Shown here: positions 43,682 through 52,293 of the stretch, one piece after another
Layout of the letters: each line of letters opens with the position of its first letter
Position numbering within the stretch: position 1 is the first letter of the stretch
DNA from: Acholeplasmataceae bacterium UBA5617
GTDB lineage: Bacteria > Bacillota_I > Bacilli_A > Acholeplasmatales > Acholeplasmataceae
Length of the DNA stretch: 59,019 nucleotides
Assembly: GCA_002424575.1 (NCBI GenBank)
Contig: DIKN01000009.1
Span: 1 to 59,019 of the forward strand
Reading direction: 5' to 3'
Program-made: the position numbers and the translations under genes
Notes under the pieces: generated by a model
What the model was told of the DNA's origin: nothing
Database searches by the model: none
Seen by the model: the letters and a program-made list of their open reading frames with translations, nothing else

Positions 43682-44708
43682 ATACATGAATGATACGATG
43701 ACCAGCAGCTTTTGTCAGACGATTCATGATTGCTTGACCAAGATCTTCTGCAGGTAGCGCTGGAATTAAAATGATTTTGATCTTGAGAGCATCCATTTGT
43801 CTTAACGCAAGAAAGATGTTTTTAGCGACTTCATTTAAATTTGTTAATGAACCCAAATTGACTTTATAATGTGCTGAAATACTTTGCATATATTCATTGG
43901 GTGCAATCACACCAACCTCATCAGGTTGATAAATGCGCACTTGTTGATTGATATACGTCACCACATGTTCAAATGAACCTTCGATGATATTCACTTCACC
44001 CTTGGGTGCATAGTGTGTATATTTCATCCCTGGTGATTTAGGGATATCACGAACCTCTTCATGCGTTGCATCCATAATCCCCATGTGAAGTGTTTCTTCA
44101 ATCATTTTTTTGGTAATCGCACCAGGTCGAAGCAGAACCGGAATCGGTGTCGTGAGATCAAGCACGGTTGATTCTAGTCCAATCGAAACTTGTCCACCAT
44201 CGATCATGATATCCACTTTTCCAGAAAAATCTTCAAGGACATGTTTAAATAATGTCGAGGATGGTTTTCCAGATAGATTGGCTGAAGGCGCACATATGGG
44301 AACCCCTGCTGCTCGAATGACATCGCGCGCGACTTCTGATGATGGGATGCGGATACCAACTGTATCTAAACCACCTGAAACTTCAGGAGGAATGATGGTC
44401 TTCTTTTTGAAAACAAGCGTTAAAGGCCCTGGCCAAAATTGTGTCATCAATGGATAGGCGAGTTCGGGAATAGATAGGACACATTGATCTAAATCTTTTT
44501 GAAAAGCAAGATGAACGATCAGCGGATTATCGGTAGGTCTACCTTTGGCTTCAAATATTTTTTTCACAGCTTCAGGATTGGTTGCATCCGCACCAATACC
44601 ATAGACAGTTTCCGTAGGAAAAACAACAAGACCACCTTTTTTGATGGTTTGTTGAATGCGCTTTTGATTTTCGATGGATTGAATGTCTTCTGCACGAATG
44701 ATAATCAT
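43680..44708 (-). CDS. L-threonylcarbamoyladenylate synthase, Sua5 type
   Basis: A 342-residue enzyme that makes threonylcarbamoyl-AMP from threonine, bicarbonate and ATP for the t6A modification of ANN-decoding tRNAs. The YrdC domain (about 1-200) shows VVFPTETVYGIGADA, KGRPTDNPLIVH, GPLTLVFKKK and APSANLSGKPS. The extra C-terminal Sua5 domain makes it the longer form. The ATG at 44708 has GAGG five bases upstream; the frame opens 42 bases earlier but without support. Downstream is a GNRA-loop terminator. Confidence 0.93.
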   Translation of the reverse strand: MIIIRAEDIQSIENQKRIQQTIKKGGLVVFPTETVYGIGADATNPEAVKKIFEAKGRPTDNPLIVHLAFQKDLDQCVLSIPELAYPLMTQFWPGPLTLVFKKKTIIPPEVSGGLDTVGIRIPSSEVARDVIRAAGVPICAPSANLSGKPSSTLFKHVLEDFSGKVDIMIDGGQVSIGLESTVLDLTTPIPVLLRPGAITKKMIEETLHMGIMDATHEEVRDIPKSPGMKYTHYAPKGEVNIIEGSFEHVVTYINQQVRIYQPDEVGVIAPNEYMQSISAHYKVNLGSLTNLNEVAKNIFLALRQMDALKIKIILIPALPAEDLGQAIMNRLTKAAGHRIIHV

Positions 44709-44782
44709 ATGAACCTCATTTTTGGTCTTTAGTAACTGAGATAGCGTCATCGATTGCTTGTAATATTGTCAAGCATCACACG

Positions 44783-44890
44783 TTATTCAATAGATGTTAA
44801 ATGTTTTATAGATGGATCGCGTGCGATGGATTCTTTTAGAGATTTTAAACTTGATGTCACATAATTGAATGCGTCTTCGTGGATAAGAAT
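44783..44890 (-). pseudogene. Short 3' gene remnant upstream of sua5
   Basis: A 36-codon open stretch with protein-like composition (begins ILIHEDAFNYVTSS, ends HLTSIE, TAA at 44785-44783) but no start codon; an in-frame TAG lies immediately before it. I do not recognise the family. It may be the tail of a decayed gene, or chance. It occupies much of the 250-base gap between sua5 and the thioesterase gene, together with the palindrome at 44904-44921. Confidence 0.3.
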
Positions 44891-44903
44891 CTATCGCTTT
44901 TAA

Positions 44904-44921
44904 AGAGTATTGCAATACTCT
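44904..44921. repeat. 18-base perfect palindrome
   Basis: AGAGTATTG/CAATACTCT is a perfect 9+9 palindrome without loop or T-tract, so not a terminator. It lies between the thioesterase stop and the remnant; possibly an operator left from a lost gene. Confidence 0.45.
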
Positions 44922-44962
44922 ACATCATGGTCTTGCTCTCCGATGTATCCTAACTAGGCTTT

Positions 44963-45376
44963 TTATAAGGTGACCTCAGCAAGGAAGCGTTCGTAGATGT
45001 CTGGATGTGTTTTGTAAACATTGGTTGGTTTGAGATCATGATTTAACCAGATCAATTCAGTTTGTCCTTCATGAACCATTGTATATTGATGATTAAAGAG
45101 CTGATATTGAAAGACCAAACGAACCTTAGATAATTGAATGAGTCGAACTTCAAGCGTATATTTTTGACCGAATACGGTCGGTTTGATATAGCGACAAGAC
45201 ATATTATACATCGCCAATCGAATACCTTTTTCTTCAATCACATGAAAGGGTATGCCGATCGCTTCACAAAATTGAACACGACCCATTTCATACCAGATGG
45301 GGTAAACTGAGTGGTGGATAATCCCCATTTGATCTGTTTCTTGATAGCGGGGTTCAATCGTGAGTTTTGCAATCAT
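44963..45376 (-). CDS. Hot-dog-fold acyl-CoA thioesterase (4-hydroxybenzoyl-CoA thioesterase/YbgC type)
   Basis: A 137-residue single hot-dog domain. The family active-site segment is visible as YQETDQMGIIHHSVYPIWYEMGR (Asp plus nearby Tyr/His), with VRLIQLSKVRLVFQYQLF forming later strands. Such enzymes hydrolyse short or aromatic acyl-CoAs; the substrate is not predictable. The start at 45376 has GGAGGTG seven bases upstream; the longer frame to 45508 would run into the divergent kinase gene. Confidence 0.87.
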   Translation of the reverse strand: MIAKLTIEPRYQETDQMGIIHHSVYPIWYEMGRVQFCEAIGIPFHVIEEKGIRLAMYNMSCRYIKPTVFGQKYTLEVRLIQLSKVRLVFQYQLFNHQYTMVHEGQTELIWLNHDLKPTNVYKTHPDIYERFLAEVTL

Positions 45377-45431
45377 GAAAACACCTCCAAAGTTAGTCTT
45401 ATTATAACACATTTTCAAGGTCATTTTATGA

Positions 45432-45464
45432 TATAATAAAGGCAAATGATAAGAGAGGTTAACT
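45432..45464 (+). promoter_or_regulatory. Candidate -10 box and SD of the PfkB-family gene
   Basis: TATAAT at 45432-45437 lies 27 bases before the start at 45465; no good -35 is seen. GAGAGG supplies the SD. The divergent thioesterase gene has its own TATAAT on the minus strand near 45401-45406. Confidence 0.45.
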
Positions 45465-46580
45465 ATGAATACAACAAAATCAAATTTGGTTGAACGTTTA
45501 CGTAACACAACCTATGCACACAAGAAAATGATCATTGGATTTGATGGCTTTATCGATGAAATCATTCATGCTGTTGATAAGCGCATGGACAGTGAACATT
45601 TTACACGGATTGAAACCATGCTTCAATTTGCAAAACGTATTGAACGTGCTGCTGGATTATCAACCAACATCGAACTCATTCCTGTTCAAGAAAAAATAGG
45701 CGGTAATGGTCCAATCATGTGTAACGCATTATCACAACATGATTCTGACATGGTCTATATTGGAGCATTAGGACAACCCCAAATTCACCCTGTCTTTCTT
45801 GGTATGCCCTCGAATGCTAAACTCTATTCGATTGCTCAAGCTGCACATACGGATGCTGTCGAATTTTTAGATGGCAAATTGATGTTAGGCAAGATGACAT
45901 GCTTAAATGATGTCACATACGCAAACATCATCAAGACGGTTGGACAAGATAACTTTGTCAAGATGCTTGCTGAAACTGATTTGTTTGCAACCGTCAATTG
46001 GTCCATGTTACCCTATATGACAGACTTATGGCAAAAAATCCAAGAAGATCTTCTCCCACTTCTTCCAAAACGTTCCAATCCACCGATTTTCTTTGTCGAT
46101 CTTGCCGATCCTGAAAAAAGAGAGCATCACGAAATTAAACGTGCACTCGATCTCTTAAAATCATTCAATCACCATTTCAAAGTTGTTTTAGGACTTAATA
46201 AAAAAGAAGCTTATGACATCGCTTCTATCTTGGGTTTAGCATCAAGCGATGCATCCCTAGAAGTCGTCAATCGTAAGCTCTATGATTATCTCAAGATTTA
46301 TGCAGTGGTCATCCACCCTGTGGATCAATCCTGCACTGTGATCGATGGAACGTTCTATCACGATATGGGACCCCTAGCTAAAAAGCCTAAACTTACAACA
46401 GGTGCAGGTGATAATTTTAACGCAGGTTTCGTCTTCGGTTTGATGTTGGGATTGAGTCCACACGAATCACTTTTAATGGGTATGGGTACATCAGGCTTTT
46501 ATGTCAGACAAGCGCGTTCACCCAAGTTCTTTGAACTTGTTCAATTCATTGCTGATTGGGATCACAATCAGATTGATTAA
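45465..46580 (+). CDS. PfkB-family carbohydrate kinase
   Basis: A 371-residue ribokinase-fold kinase. The N-terminal strand with FDGFIDEI, the GGNGPIMCNAL substrate block (family GGxxxN), and the C-terminal TTGAGDNFNAGF signature with the catalytic Asp are present. The protein is longer than typical ribokinase or fructokinase, and the substrate cannot be named. It ends four bases inside the convergent DUF2161 gene, with no terminator between them. Confidence 0.83.
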   Translation: MNTTKSNLVERLRNTTYAHKKMIIGFDGFIDEIIHAVDKRMDSEHFTRIETMLQFAKRIERAAGLSTNIELIPVQEKIGGNGPIMCNALSQHDSDMVYIGALGQPQIHPVFLGMPSNAKLYSIAQAAHTDAVEFLDGKLMLGKMTCLNDVTYANIIKTVGQDNFVKMLAETDLFATVNWSMLPYMTDLWQKIQEDLLPLLPKRSNPPIFFVDLADPEKREHHEIKRALDLLKSFNHHFKVVLGLNKKEAYDIASILGLASSDASLEVVNRKLYDYLKIYAVVIHPVDQSCTVIDGTFYHDMGPLAKKPKLTTGAGDNFNAGFVFGLMLGLSPHESLLMGMGTSGFYVRQARSPKFFELVQFIADWDHNQID

Positions 46581-47230
46581 AACAAAAAATCTTTGATTGC
46601 GGTTTCACCTTGGGGACTCAACATATGGAGTCCCTTTTCATTTTTGGTAAACCATCCATCATAATTTTTCCTTAAAATGTCGGCTGTTTTATCAATACGT
46701 GTATATTCTTTGAGTAATTTTGTTGATGCTTCGTGAAGTGTGTATAATGCTTTTGCAATTTCAATGACCTGTTCCCTGTAAAAAGTTATCTTCTTTTGAT
46801 TCGTTCCACCCAATGTTTGATGCTGATCGCGAGCATGAAATTCACTGAGCATTAACCGCTTTTTCGATGAAGATCCTCGCTTAGGTGTCAAGATGGATGA
46901 TTCCGGTTCAAGGATGATATCAATTTTATCTGATGTGACCGTCATAAGACCAAGTCCTAAACGGTTAAGTAGTCTGATAAACATGGGATTATTTTTCATA
47001 TGTCTCAAAACAACTGCTTTCGGGGCAGCAAGATAGACACGTTGAGCGACATGTTGTCTTTCCATGGCTTGATAAATGAGTTTCATGGAAATGGTGAGTT
47101 TGAGCTCAACAATGACGATATCATCGCCTTTGACCGCAAACACATCAGCTGCAAGGATTTCACCTTGCACATCATAACCTAAGGAAAGAAAGAATGCACG
47201 AACAGGTTTAAATAGATCTGTCTCTTTCAT
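46577..47230 (-). CDS. DUF2161-type PD-(D/E)XK nuclease-like protein
   Basis: A 217-residue protein. The N-terminal domain has a PD-(D/E)XK-like pattern: DVFAVKGDDIVIVELK, with the first Asp and the ExK spaced as in restriction-endonuclease-fold enzymes. The C-terminal part is helical and basic (winged-helix-like, KNEKGLHMLSPQGE). The family is described as putative phosphodiesterase without known function. It overlaps the flavodoxin gene by four bases and is probably cotranscribed with it. Confidence 0.7.
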   Translation of the reverse strand: MKETDLFKPVRAFFLSLGYDVQGEILAADVFAVKGDDIVIVELKLTISMKLIYQAMERQHVAQRVYLAAPKAVVLRHMKNNPMFIRLLNRLGLGLMTVTSDKIDIILEPESSILTPKRGSSSKKRLMLSEFHARDQHQTLGGTNQKKITFYREQVIEIAKALYTLHEASTKLLKEYTRIDKTADILRKNYDGWFTKNEKGLHMLSPQGETAIKDFLF

Positions 47231-47664
47231 GCTGTATACCGAAGGATGAGATTTTCAATGTCATTTTCGCGGTTTCTATTTTTCCAGTTGATTGATGTCA
47301 TGAATCGTACTCTTCCACCCTGTGCTTCGATCATGCTTTTCATCTGGCTAAGCGTTCTATTCCCACCCATCCAAGCAAAGGGGAAAAAGTGAGTCACAAA
47401 TAGATCAATCGTTTTTCCAGTAAAATCAGTTTGCATCAAATAAACTTGCATCACCTTTGCTAAAGAAAAACCATGAACAGGTGACCCAATTATCACATGA
47501 TCAAATGCGTAGAGCTGTGGACGGTCTTTCAAAACAGGATGCGCTAAATTGGGATCATCAACTTCTGGAACAACTTGTAATAAGGGTATGTTTTCTTTTT
47601 GAATAAGACGTTTAGCGACATGGAGTGTGTTGCCTGTTTTTGAATAAATCACGATACTTTTCAT
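47227..47664 (-). CDS. Flavodoxin-family protein
   Basis: A 145-residue FMN-binding fold. The phosphate-binding loop is YSKTGNTLHVAK (family T-x-T-G-N-T) and the second flavin loop IIGSPVHGFSLA. It is short and resembles flavodoxin-like proteins used as oxidoreductases rather than electron carriers. The SD AAAGGAG lies upstream of the start. Confidence 0.85.
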   Translation of the reverse strand: MKSIVIYSKTGNTLHVAKRLIQKENIPLLQVVPEVDDPNLAHPVLKDRPQLYAFDHVIIGSPVHGFSLAKVMQVYLMQTDFTGKTIDLFVTHFFPFAWMGGNRTLSQMKSMIEAQGGRVRFMTSINWKNRNRENDIENLILRYTA

Positions 47665-47968
47665 GTGTATTCTCCTTTAAAAATCTTTTTTCATACATCG
47701 TTATTCTACTTCAATCATGGAGGTTAAAGGGGGTGTTAATTCCAACAGGATAAACATCATTCACACTTCTAACCATATGGCTATGTTCAATCACGAGTAT
47801 ACTCTGATATATCAACAATCCCGATTTAATTAATCCTCAATTGATGGCTTTATCAAGCGATATTTCATGCATGATATTTAAAGACAGTGCCATTAACATT
47901 CAAGAAGAATCTTCTTTCATGAAAGAAAGACCTTCCTAGGTATCCCCAAAAGGTCTTTTAATGAGGAT
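47665..47968. other. 304-base gap holding a decayed-looking frame and hairpins
   Basis: No intact gene. It holds the SD and start region of the flavodoxin gene, the interrupted frame at 47711-47920, a 16-base palindrome TTCTTTCATGAAAGAA (47912-47927) and a 9-bp stem AAAGACCTT/AAGGTCTTT with a 15-base loop (47926-47958) that may terminate nfnB; the T-tract is weak on both strands. Confidence 0.5.
47711..47920 (-). pseudogene. Possible gene remnant interrupted only by TGA codons
   Basis: A 70-codon minus-strand frame from ATG at 47920 to TGA at 47713-47711, interrupted by two in-frame TGA codons and by no TAA or TAG. The segments read like protein (LMALSLNIMHEISLDKAIN, then GLIKSGLLIYQSILVIEH and on to NTPFNLHD). 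I recognise no family. It may be a decayed gene or chance; recoding is unlikely since neighbours use TGA as stop. Confidence 0.25.
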
Positions 47969-49351
47969 CTATGTTAAACCTTGAATGCGTTCAATCACCA
48001 CTTTGGCTGCTTTTCGACCAGCCTCCATCGCAAGAATCACTGTCGCAGATCCTGTAACAACATCGCCACCTGCAAATATCATGGGAATAGTTGTCTCATT
48101 CGTTTCCTGGTTCACCACAAGACAACCATGGGATGTTGCTTGAAGTGTTTGGTGATCTTGAATGATCATGGGATTTGGTGTTGTTCCAATCGCCATAATG
48201 ACTTCATCCACATTGAAGACCATGATTTTCTTTGGATTTTCAATCGGACGTCTTCTTCCTGAAGCATCCGGTTCACCGAGAATCATTTCACAGCATGAAA
48301 TAGCCTTGACAGTCCCATTCTCATCGCCAATAATCTCTTTCACTTGTGTGAGAAGTTTAAAAATGATGCCTTCTTCAAGGGCGTGCTCAACTTCTTCATG
48401 TCGCGCAGGAATTTCTTGCATCCCTCTACGATAAACTAAATAAACGATGTCAGCCCCAAGGCGTCTGGCAGCACGAGCTGCATCAAGTGCAACGTTTCCA
48501 CCACCAATCACAGCAACTCTCTTTCCTCTTTTGATGGGTGTTTCACTGGTTGAATCATATGCTTTCATTAAATTAATGCGCGTCAAAAATTCATTGGCGG
48601 AATAAACACCGTTGAGCATCTCTCCTGGTATATTCATAAATTTGGGTAATCCAGCTCCAGTTCCGATAAAGATTGCATGATATCCCATGGTATGCAAGTC
48701 CTCTAACATCAATGTCTTACCGATGATGACATCTGTCAAAAGATGAACTCCTTGTTCAATTAACGTATCGACTTCGCGTTTGACAACATCCTTAGGTAAT
48801 CGAAACGCTGGGATTCCATAAGATAAAACTCCTCCAGGCGTATGCAGTGCTTCATAAAGATCGACTTGAAAACCTGCTTTGATGACATCATGTGCAAACG
48901 ATAAACCTGCTGGACCTGAACCAATCACAGCAACTTTAATCGATTTTTGTTTGATCGATTCAACGTTGTGATGCTTCATATAATATTGATCAGCAACATA
49001 ACGCTCTAAATGCCCGATCGCTACAGGTTCACCCTTGATAGCACGAACGCATACAGCTTCACATTGCGTTTCTTGAGGGCACACACGTCCACAAACTGCA
49101 GGAAGGCATGACGATGCTTCAATGATGCGATAAGCTTCATCAATACGATCTTGTTCGACCATTTTTATAAACCCGGGAATATCAATACCAACGGGACAAC
49201 CGTTGACACAGGGTTGATGTTTACAATCTAAACAGCGTGAAGCTTCTTGCATTGCTTCCTCTTTGGAATATCCTAAATTAACCTCTTCAAACGTTTGAGT
49301 CCGAATGTGCATCGGTTGCATGCGCATCACAGTGCGTTCATGATTTTTCAT
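47969..49351 (-). CDS. nfnB: NfnB-like subunit of NADH-dependent ferredoxin:NADP+ oxidoreductase (GltD-like)
   Basis: A 460-residue flavoprotein resembling the glutamate synthase small subunit. The N-terminal domain has two [4Fe-4S] Cys sets (CLDCKHQPCVNGCPV and CLPAVCGRVCPQETQCEAVC); then an FAD motif VIGSGPAGLSFAH and an NADP(H) motif VIGGGNVALDAAR. With the NfnA-type gene immediately upstream it is best read as the large subunit of the electron-bifurcating transhydrogenase; no glutamate synthase large subunit is present. The start at 49351 (G-rich SD) overlaps nfnA by 14 bases. Confidence 0.87.
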   Translation of the reverse strand: MKNHERTVMRMQPMHIRTQTFEEVNLGYSKEEAMQEASRCLDCKHQPCVNGCPVGIDIPGFIKMVEQDRIDEAYRIIEASSCLPAVCGRVCPQETQCEAVCVRAIKGEPVAIGHLERYVADQYYMKHHNVESIKQKSIKVAVIGSGPAGLSFAHDVIKAGFQVDLYEALHTPGGVLSYGIPAFRLPKDVVKREVDTLIEQGVHLLTDVIIGKTLMLEDLHTMGYHAIFIGTGAGLPKFMNIPGEMLNGVYSANEFLTRINLMKAYDSTSETPIKRGKRVAVIGGGNVALDAARAARRLGADIVYLVYRRGMQEIPARHEEVEHALEEGIIFKLLTQVKEIIGDENGTVKAISCCEMILGEPDASGRRRPIENPKKIMVFNVDEVIMAIGTTPNPMIIQDHQTLQATSHGCLVVNQETNETTIPMIFAGGDVVTGSATVILAMEAGRKAAKVVIERIQGLT

Positions 49352-50180
49352 CGGTTTCCCCCCCTGTGATAGCTTGCATATGCATTTTTTCTTGTTCTTG
49401 ATACATAGCATTTCGTTTCATCGCTAAGTCAAAATCAACCTTGTGTCCATCGAACTCTGGACCATCGACACAAGCAAACTTCATTTCATCTCCGACTTTG
49501 ATACGACATCCTCCACACATCCCAGTACCATCAACCATAATAGGATTCATGGAGACAATGGTTTTGATGCCATAAGGTCTTGTCACTTCACTGACAGATT
49601 TCATCATCGGTATCGGTCCAATCGCAATCACTTGATCGTAACGGGTATCTTCTTTGAGAATGGTTTGGAGTCTATCGGTGACTAATCCCTTTTCACCATA
49701 TGACCCATCATTGGTAAGCAACGAAAAACGATTGGAGAGTTCAAGAAATTGATCTTCTAAAAAGACCAATGACGCATCCCGAAAACCGATAATCGTATCG
49801 ATTTCTGTTCCATGATGGCGAAGCGTTTCTGCAATTGGAAACAGGATGGCACATCCCACACCTCCACCGATTAAAATAACACGTTTTAAGTGATTTAATT
49901 CAGATGGTTTTCCTAGCGGACCAGCGACATCTGAAATATATTGCCCTTCTTCACATTGATTAAGTTGATATGTGGATGAACCAACAATCTGAAAAATGAT
50001 GGTGATGCTCCCATCAATTGGATCGCTTGAAGCGATTGTGAGTGGAATGCGTTCTCCATCTTGATTGACTCTGATCATGACAAACTGACCAGGTTTTGCA
50101 TGTTTTGTCACAAGAGGTGCATCGATGACCATGCGTGTGACGTGTGGTGTTAATTGTCTCTTCTCTTTAATTAGATACAC
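49338..50180 (-). CDS. nfnA: NfnA-like subunit (ferredoxin-NADP reductase / PyrK type)
   Basis: A 280-residue protein with an FAD domain (about 1-95; GERIPLTIASSD), an NAD-binding domain (GGGVGCAILFPIAE) and a C-terminal [2Fe-2S] site (GTGMCGGCRIKVGDEMKFACVDGPEF). This layout is that of dihydroorotate dehydrogenase electron-transfer subunit and NfnA. Paired with NfnB it would couple NADH and reduced ferredoxin oxidation to NADP+ reduction. It starts with GTG at 50180, preceded by AGGGG at six bases. Confidence 0.87.
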   Translation of the reverse strand: MYLIKEKRQLTPHVTRMVIDAPLVTKHAKPGQFVMIRVNQDGERIPLTIASSDPIDGSITIIFQIVGSSTYQLNQCEEGQYISDVAGPLGKPSELNHLKRVILIGGGVGCAILFPIAETLRHHGTEIDTIIGFRDASLVFLEDQFLELSNRFSLLTNDGSYGEKGLVTDRLQTILKEDTRYDQVIAIGPIPMMKSVSEVTRPYGIKTIVSMNPIMVDGTGMCGGCRIKVGDEMKFACVDGPEFDGHKVDFDLAMKRNAMYQEQEKMHMQAITGGETDEKS

Positions 50181-50208
50181 AGATATCCCCTCTCGACCTA
50201 CTACTTTT

Positions 50209-50240
50209 ATTATAACCGATGCATCATATCTATAGATATG
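50209..50240 (-). promoter_or_regulatory. nfnAB promoter with palindrome at the -35 position
   Basis: Minus-strand TATAAT (50214-50209); the -35 position 17 bases upstream falls within a perfect 16-base palindrome CATATCTATAGATATG (50225-50240). No good -35 hexamer is seen, so regulation by a palindrome-binding protein is plausible. Confidence 0.4.
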
Positions 50241-50261
50241 TATTTTTTTCTTTTTATCCTC

Positions 50262-50327
50262 TTGACAAACAAAATCGAGTTGAATATAATAGAAATCGAA
50301 TTGGCACTATCATATATTGAGTGCCAG
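50262..50327 (+). promoter_or_regulatory. groESL promoter and CIRCE element (HrcA operator)
   Basis: TTGACA (50262-50267), 17-base spacer, TATAAT (50285-50290): a consensus sigma-A promoter. It is followed by TTGGCACTA-N9-GAGTGCCAG (50301-50327), close to the CIRCE consensus TTAGCACTC-N9-GAGTGCTAA, at the position where HrcA represses groESL in Firmicutes. Confidence 0.92.
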
Positions 50328-50341
50328 ATAGGAGGAAAAAT

Positions 50342-50602
50342 ATGCTAAAACCACTTGAAGATTATGTCGTTCTCTCGTTTGAAAAAGAAGAGAAAACAAC
50401 CAAAAGCGGCATCATTTTAACCACCGAAGAAAAGGATAAACCTGCGATGGGTAAAGTGCTTGCTGTCGGTCCCAAAGTTGAGAACCTCAAAGAAAATGAT
50501 CAGGTCATCTATCAATCTTATGCTGGGACAAAAGTCAAACTCGAAGGTCACGAGTATTTAATTATCCAGGCCAAAAATATTCTTGCAATCGTTACCGTTT
50601 AA
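50342..50602 (+). CDS. groES: Co-chaperonin GroES
   Basis: An 86-residue co-chaperonin capping the GroEL ring. MLKPLEDYVVLSFEKEEKTT, SGIILTTEEKDKP (the mobile loop region) and GKVLAVGP are typical. The start at 50342 has AGGAGG seven bases upstream; the frame opens at 50321 inside the CIRCE element and cannot be used. It is slightly shorter than the usual 94-97 residues. groEL follows after 12 bases. Confidence 0.95.
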   Translation: MLKPLEDYVVLSFEKEEKTTKSGIILTTEEKDKPAMGKVLAVGPKVENLKENDQVIYQSYAGTKVKLEGHEYLIIQAKNILAIVTV

Positions 50603-50614
50603 AGGAGTGAAAAT

Positions 50615-52222
50615 ATGAGCAAAGAAATACGTTATGGTAAAGATGCTAAAACTTCATTACTCAAGGGTGTTGACATGCTCGCTGATGCTGTCAAGATTAC
50701 CCTTGGACCCAAAGGACGCAATGTGGTCCTCGATAAAGGTTATGGTTCTCCTCTCATCACCAACGATGGTGTAACCATCGCAAAAGAAATCGAATTAAAG
50801 GATCCCTATGAAAATATGGGAGCCAAACTCGTCTATGAAGTCGCCGCTAAGACCAATGATGTTGCAGGCGATGGAACAACAACAGCAACCCTTCTCGCTC
50901 AGTCAATAATCCATAAGGGATTCCGCGCAGTCGATAATGGATCAAATCCTGTATTTGTCAGAGAAGGTATTGAACGTGCTGGTAAAGAAGTTGCCAAAAA
51001 ACTTCTCGAAAAATCGCGTGCAGTTGAAACGCGTGATGACATTGAAAATGTTGCGACCATTTCATCTGGTTCACGTGAAATTGGTCAAATCATCGCACAC
51101 GCGATGGATAAAGTCTCTAAAAACGGTGTGATTCAAGTCGATGAATCAAAAGGTTTCGAAACCGAACTTGAAGTGGTCGAAGGTATGCAATATGATAAAG
51201 GATACCTTTCTCCATATTTTGTATCCAATCGTGAAACCATGACCGTTGATATGGAAAATCCCTTAATTCTTGTCACTGATCAAAAAGTATCAACCATTCA
51301 AGATGTTTTACCTGTCCTCGAACAAGTTGTCAAGGCTAATCGCCCATTCCTCATCATTGCAGATGATCTTGAAAACGAGGTCACATCGACATTGATTGTC
51401 AACAAGTTAAGAGGGACATTTAATGTGGTTGCAACAAAAGCCCCTGGTTTTGGTGACAACCAGAAAGAAATTCTTAACGACATCGCCATATTGACAGGTG
51501 CAACATTCTTTGCAAAAGATCTTCAAATGAAACTTTCTGATGTCAAGATAGATGATTTAGGTACAGTCAATAAAGCAGTGATTAAGAGTGATAGTACAAC
51601 CTTAATTGGTGGCCATGGTCAAAAGAATGCTATTGAAGATCGTATTGAAGAAATGAAAGCACACATGGAAAGATCAACGTCTGACTACGATAAGAAACGC
51701 TATCAAGAACGCTTAGCGAAATTATCAGGAGGAGTTGCAATCATCAAAGTAGGTGCTGCAACCGAATCAGAACTCAAAGAAAAGAAGCTTCGCATCGAAG
51801 ATGCACTGAATGCAACAAAAGCAGCCGTTTTAGAAGGTATCATCCCCGGTGGTGGTTCAATTCTCATTGAAATTCAAAAGGAACTCAAAGACGTTCTCAA
51901 GGATGAAAATACCGACCGTAACCGAGGTATCTTAGCTGTCCTCGATAGTCTATCTTCTCCCATCATGCAAATTGCCGAAAATGCAGGTTTTGATGGGGCA
52001 GATATTTATGAAAAGCAGAAACAACAAAAGAAAGACGTTGGATTTGATGCTAAAGAAGGTATCTGGGTCAACATGATCAAAGCTGGTATCATCGATCCCA
52101 CCAAAGTGACACGCAATGCGATTTTAAATGCATCGTCAATCTCAGCGTTGATGATCACCAGTGAAGCTGCAGTGGTCGATATCAAAGAAAAAGAAACGAC
52201 GCCGATGCCACCCATGTATTAA
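50615..52222 (+). CDS. groEL: Chaperonin GroEL
   Basis: A 535-residue 60-kDa chaperonin that folds proteins in an ATP-driven ring. LGPKGRNVVLDK, the ATP-binding DGTTTATLLAQ and GGVAIIKVGAATE are intact. The C-terminus ends KETTPMPPMY, lacking the usual Gly-Gly-Met repeats; this is the only oddity. AGGAG lies eight bases upstream of the start. A terminator follows directly. Confidence 0.97.
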   Translation: MSKEIRYGKDAKTSLLKGVDMLADAVKITLGPKGRNVVLDKGYGSPLITNDGVTIAKEIELKDPYENMGAKLVYEVAAKTNDVAGDGTTTATLLAQSIIHKGFRAVDNGSNPVFVREGIERAGKEVAKKLLEKSRAVETRDDIENVATISSGSREIGQIIAHAMDKVSKNGVIQVDESKGFETELEVVEGMQYDKGYLSPYFVSNRETMTVDMENPLILVTDQKVSTIQDVLPVLEQVVKANRPFLIIADDLENEVTSTLIVNKLRGTFNVVATKAPGFGDNQKEILNDIAILTGATFFAKDLQMKLSDVKIDDLGTVNKAVIKSDSTTLIGGHGQKNAIEDRIEEMKAHMERSTSDYDKKRYQERLAKLSGGVAIIKVGAATESELKEKKLRIEDALNATKAAVLEGIIPGGGSILIEIQKELKDVLKDENTDRNRGILAVLDSLSSPIMQIAENAGFDGADIYEKQKQQKKDVGFDAKEGIWVNMIKAGIIDPTKVTRNAILNASSISALMITSEAAVVDIKEKETTPMPPMY

Positions 52223-52247
52223 GCCGTTAACAACAACGGCTTTTTTC
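52222..52247 (+). terminator. groESL terminator
   Basis: GCCGTT-AACAAC-AACGGC stem followed by TTTTTT immediately after the groEL stop. Confidence 0.9.
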
Positions 52248-52253
52248 TATTTA

Positions 52254-52278
52254 AAATAAAAAAAGGTCCAAGACCTTT
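52254..52278 (-). terminator. Terminator of the tRNA-Val transcript
   Basis: Minus-strand AAAGGTC-TTG-GACCTTT hairpin (52278-52262) followed by a T run, downstream of the tRNA. Confidence 0.8.
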
Positions 52279-52293
52279 ACATATCCATATGAA

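Noticed and set aside
47969..50180. Glutamate synthase small subunit plus dihydroorotate dehydrogenase electron-transfer subunit as separate functions
   Set aside because: The two genes overlap and no GltB or PyrD gene is adjacent; NfnAB explains both better.
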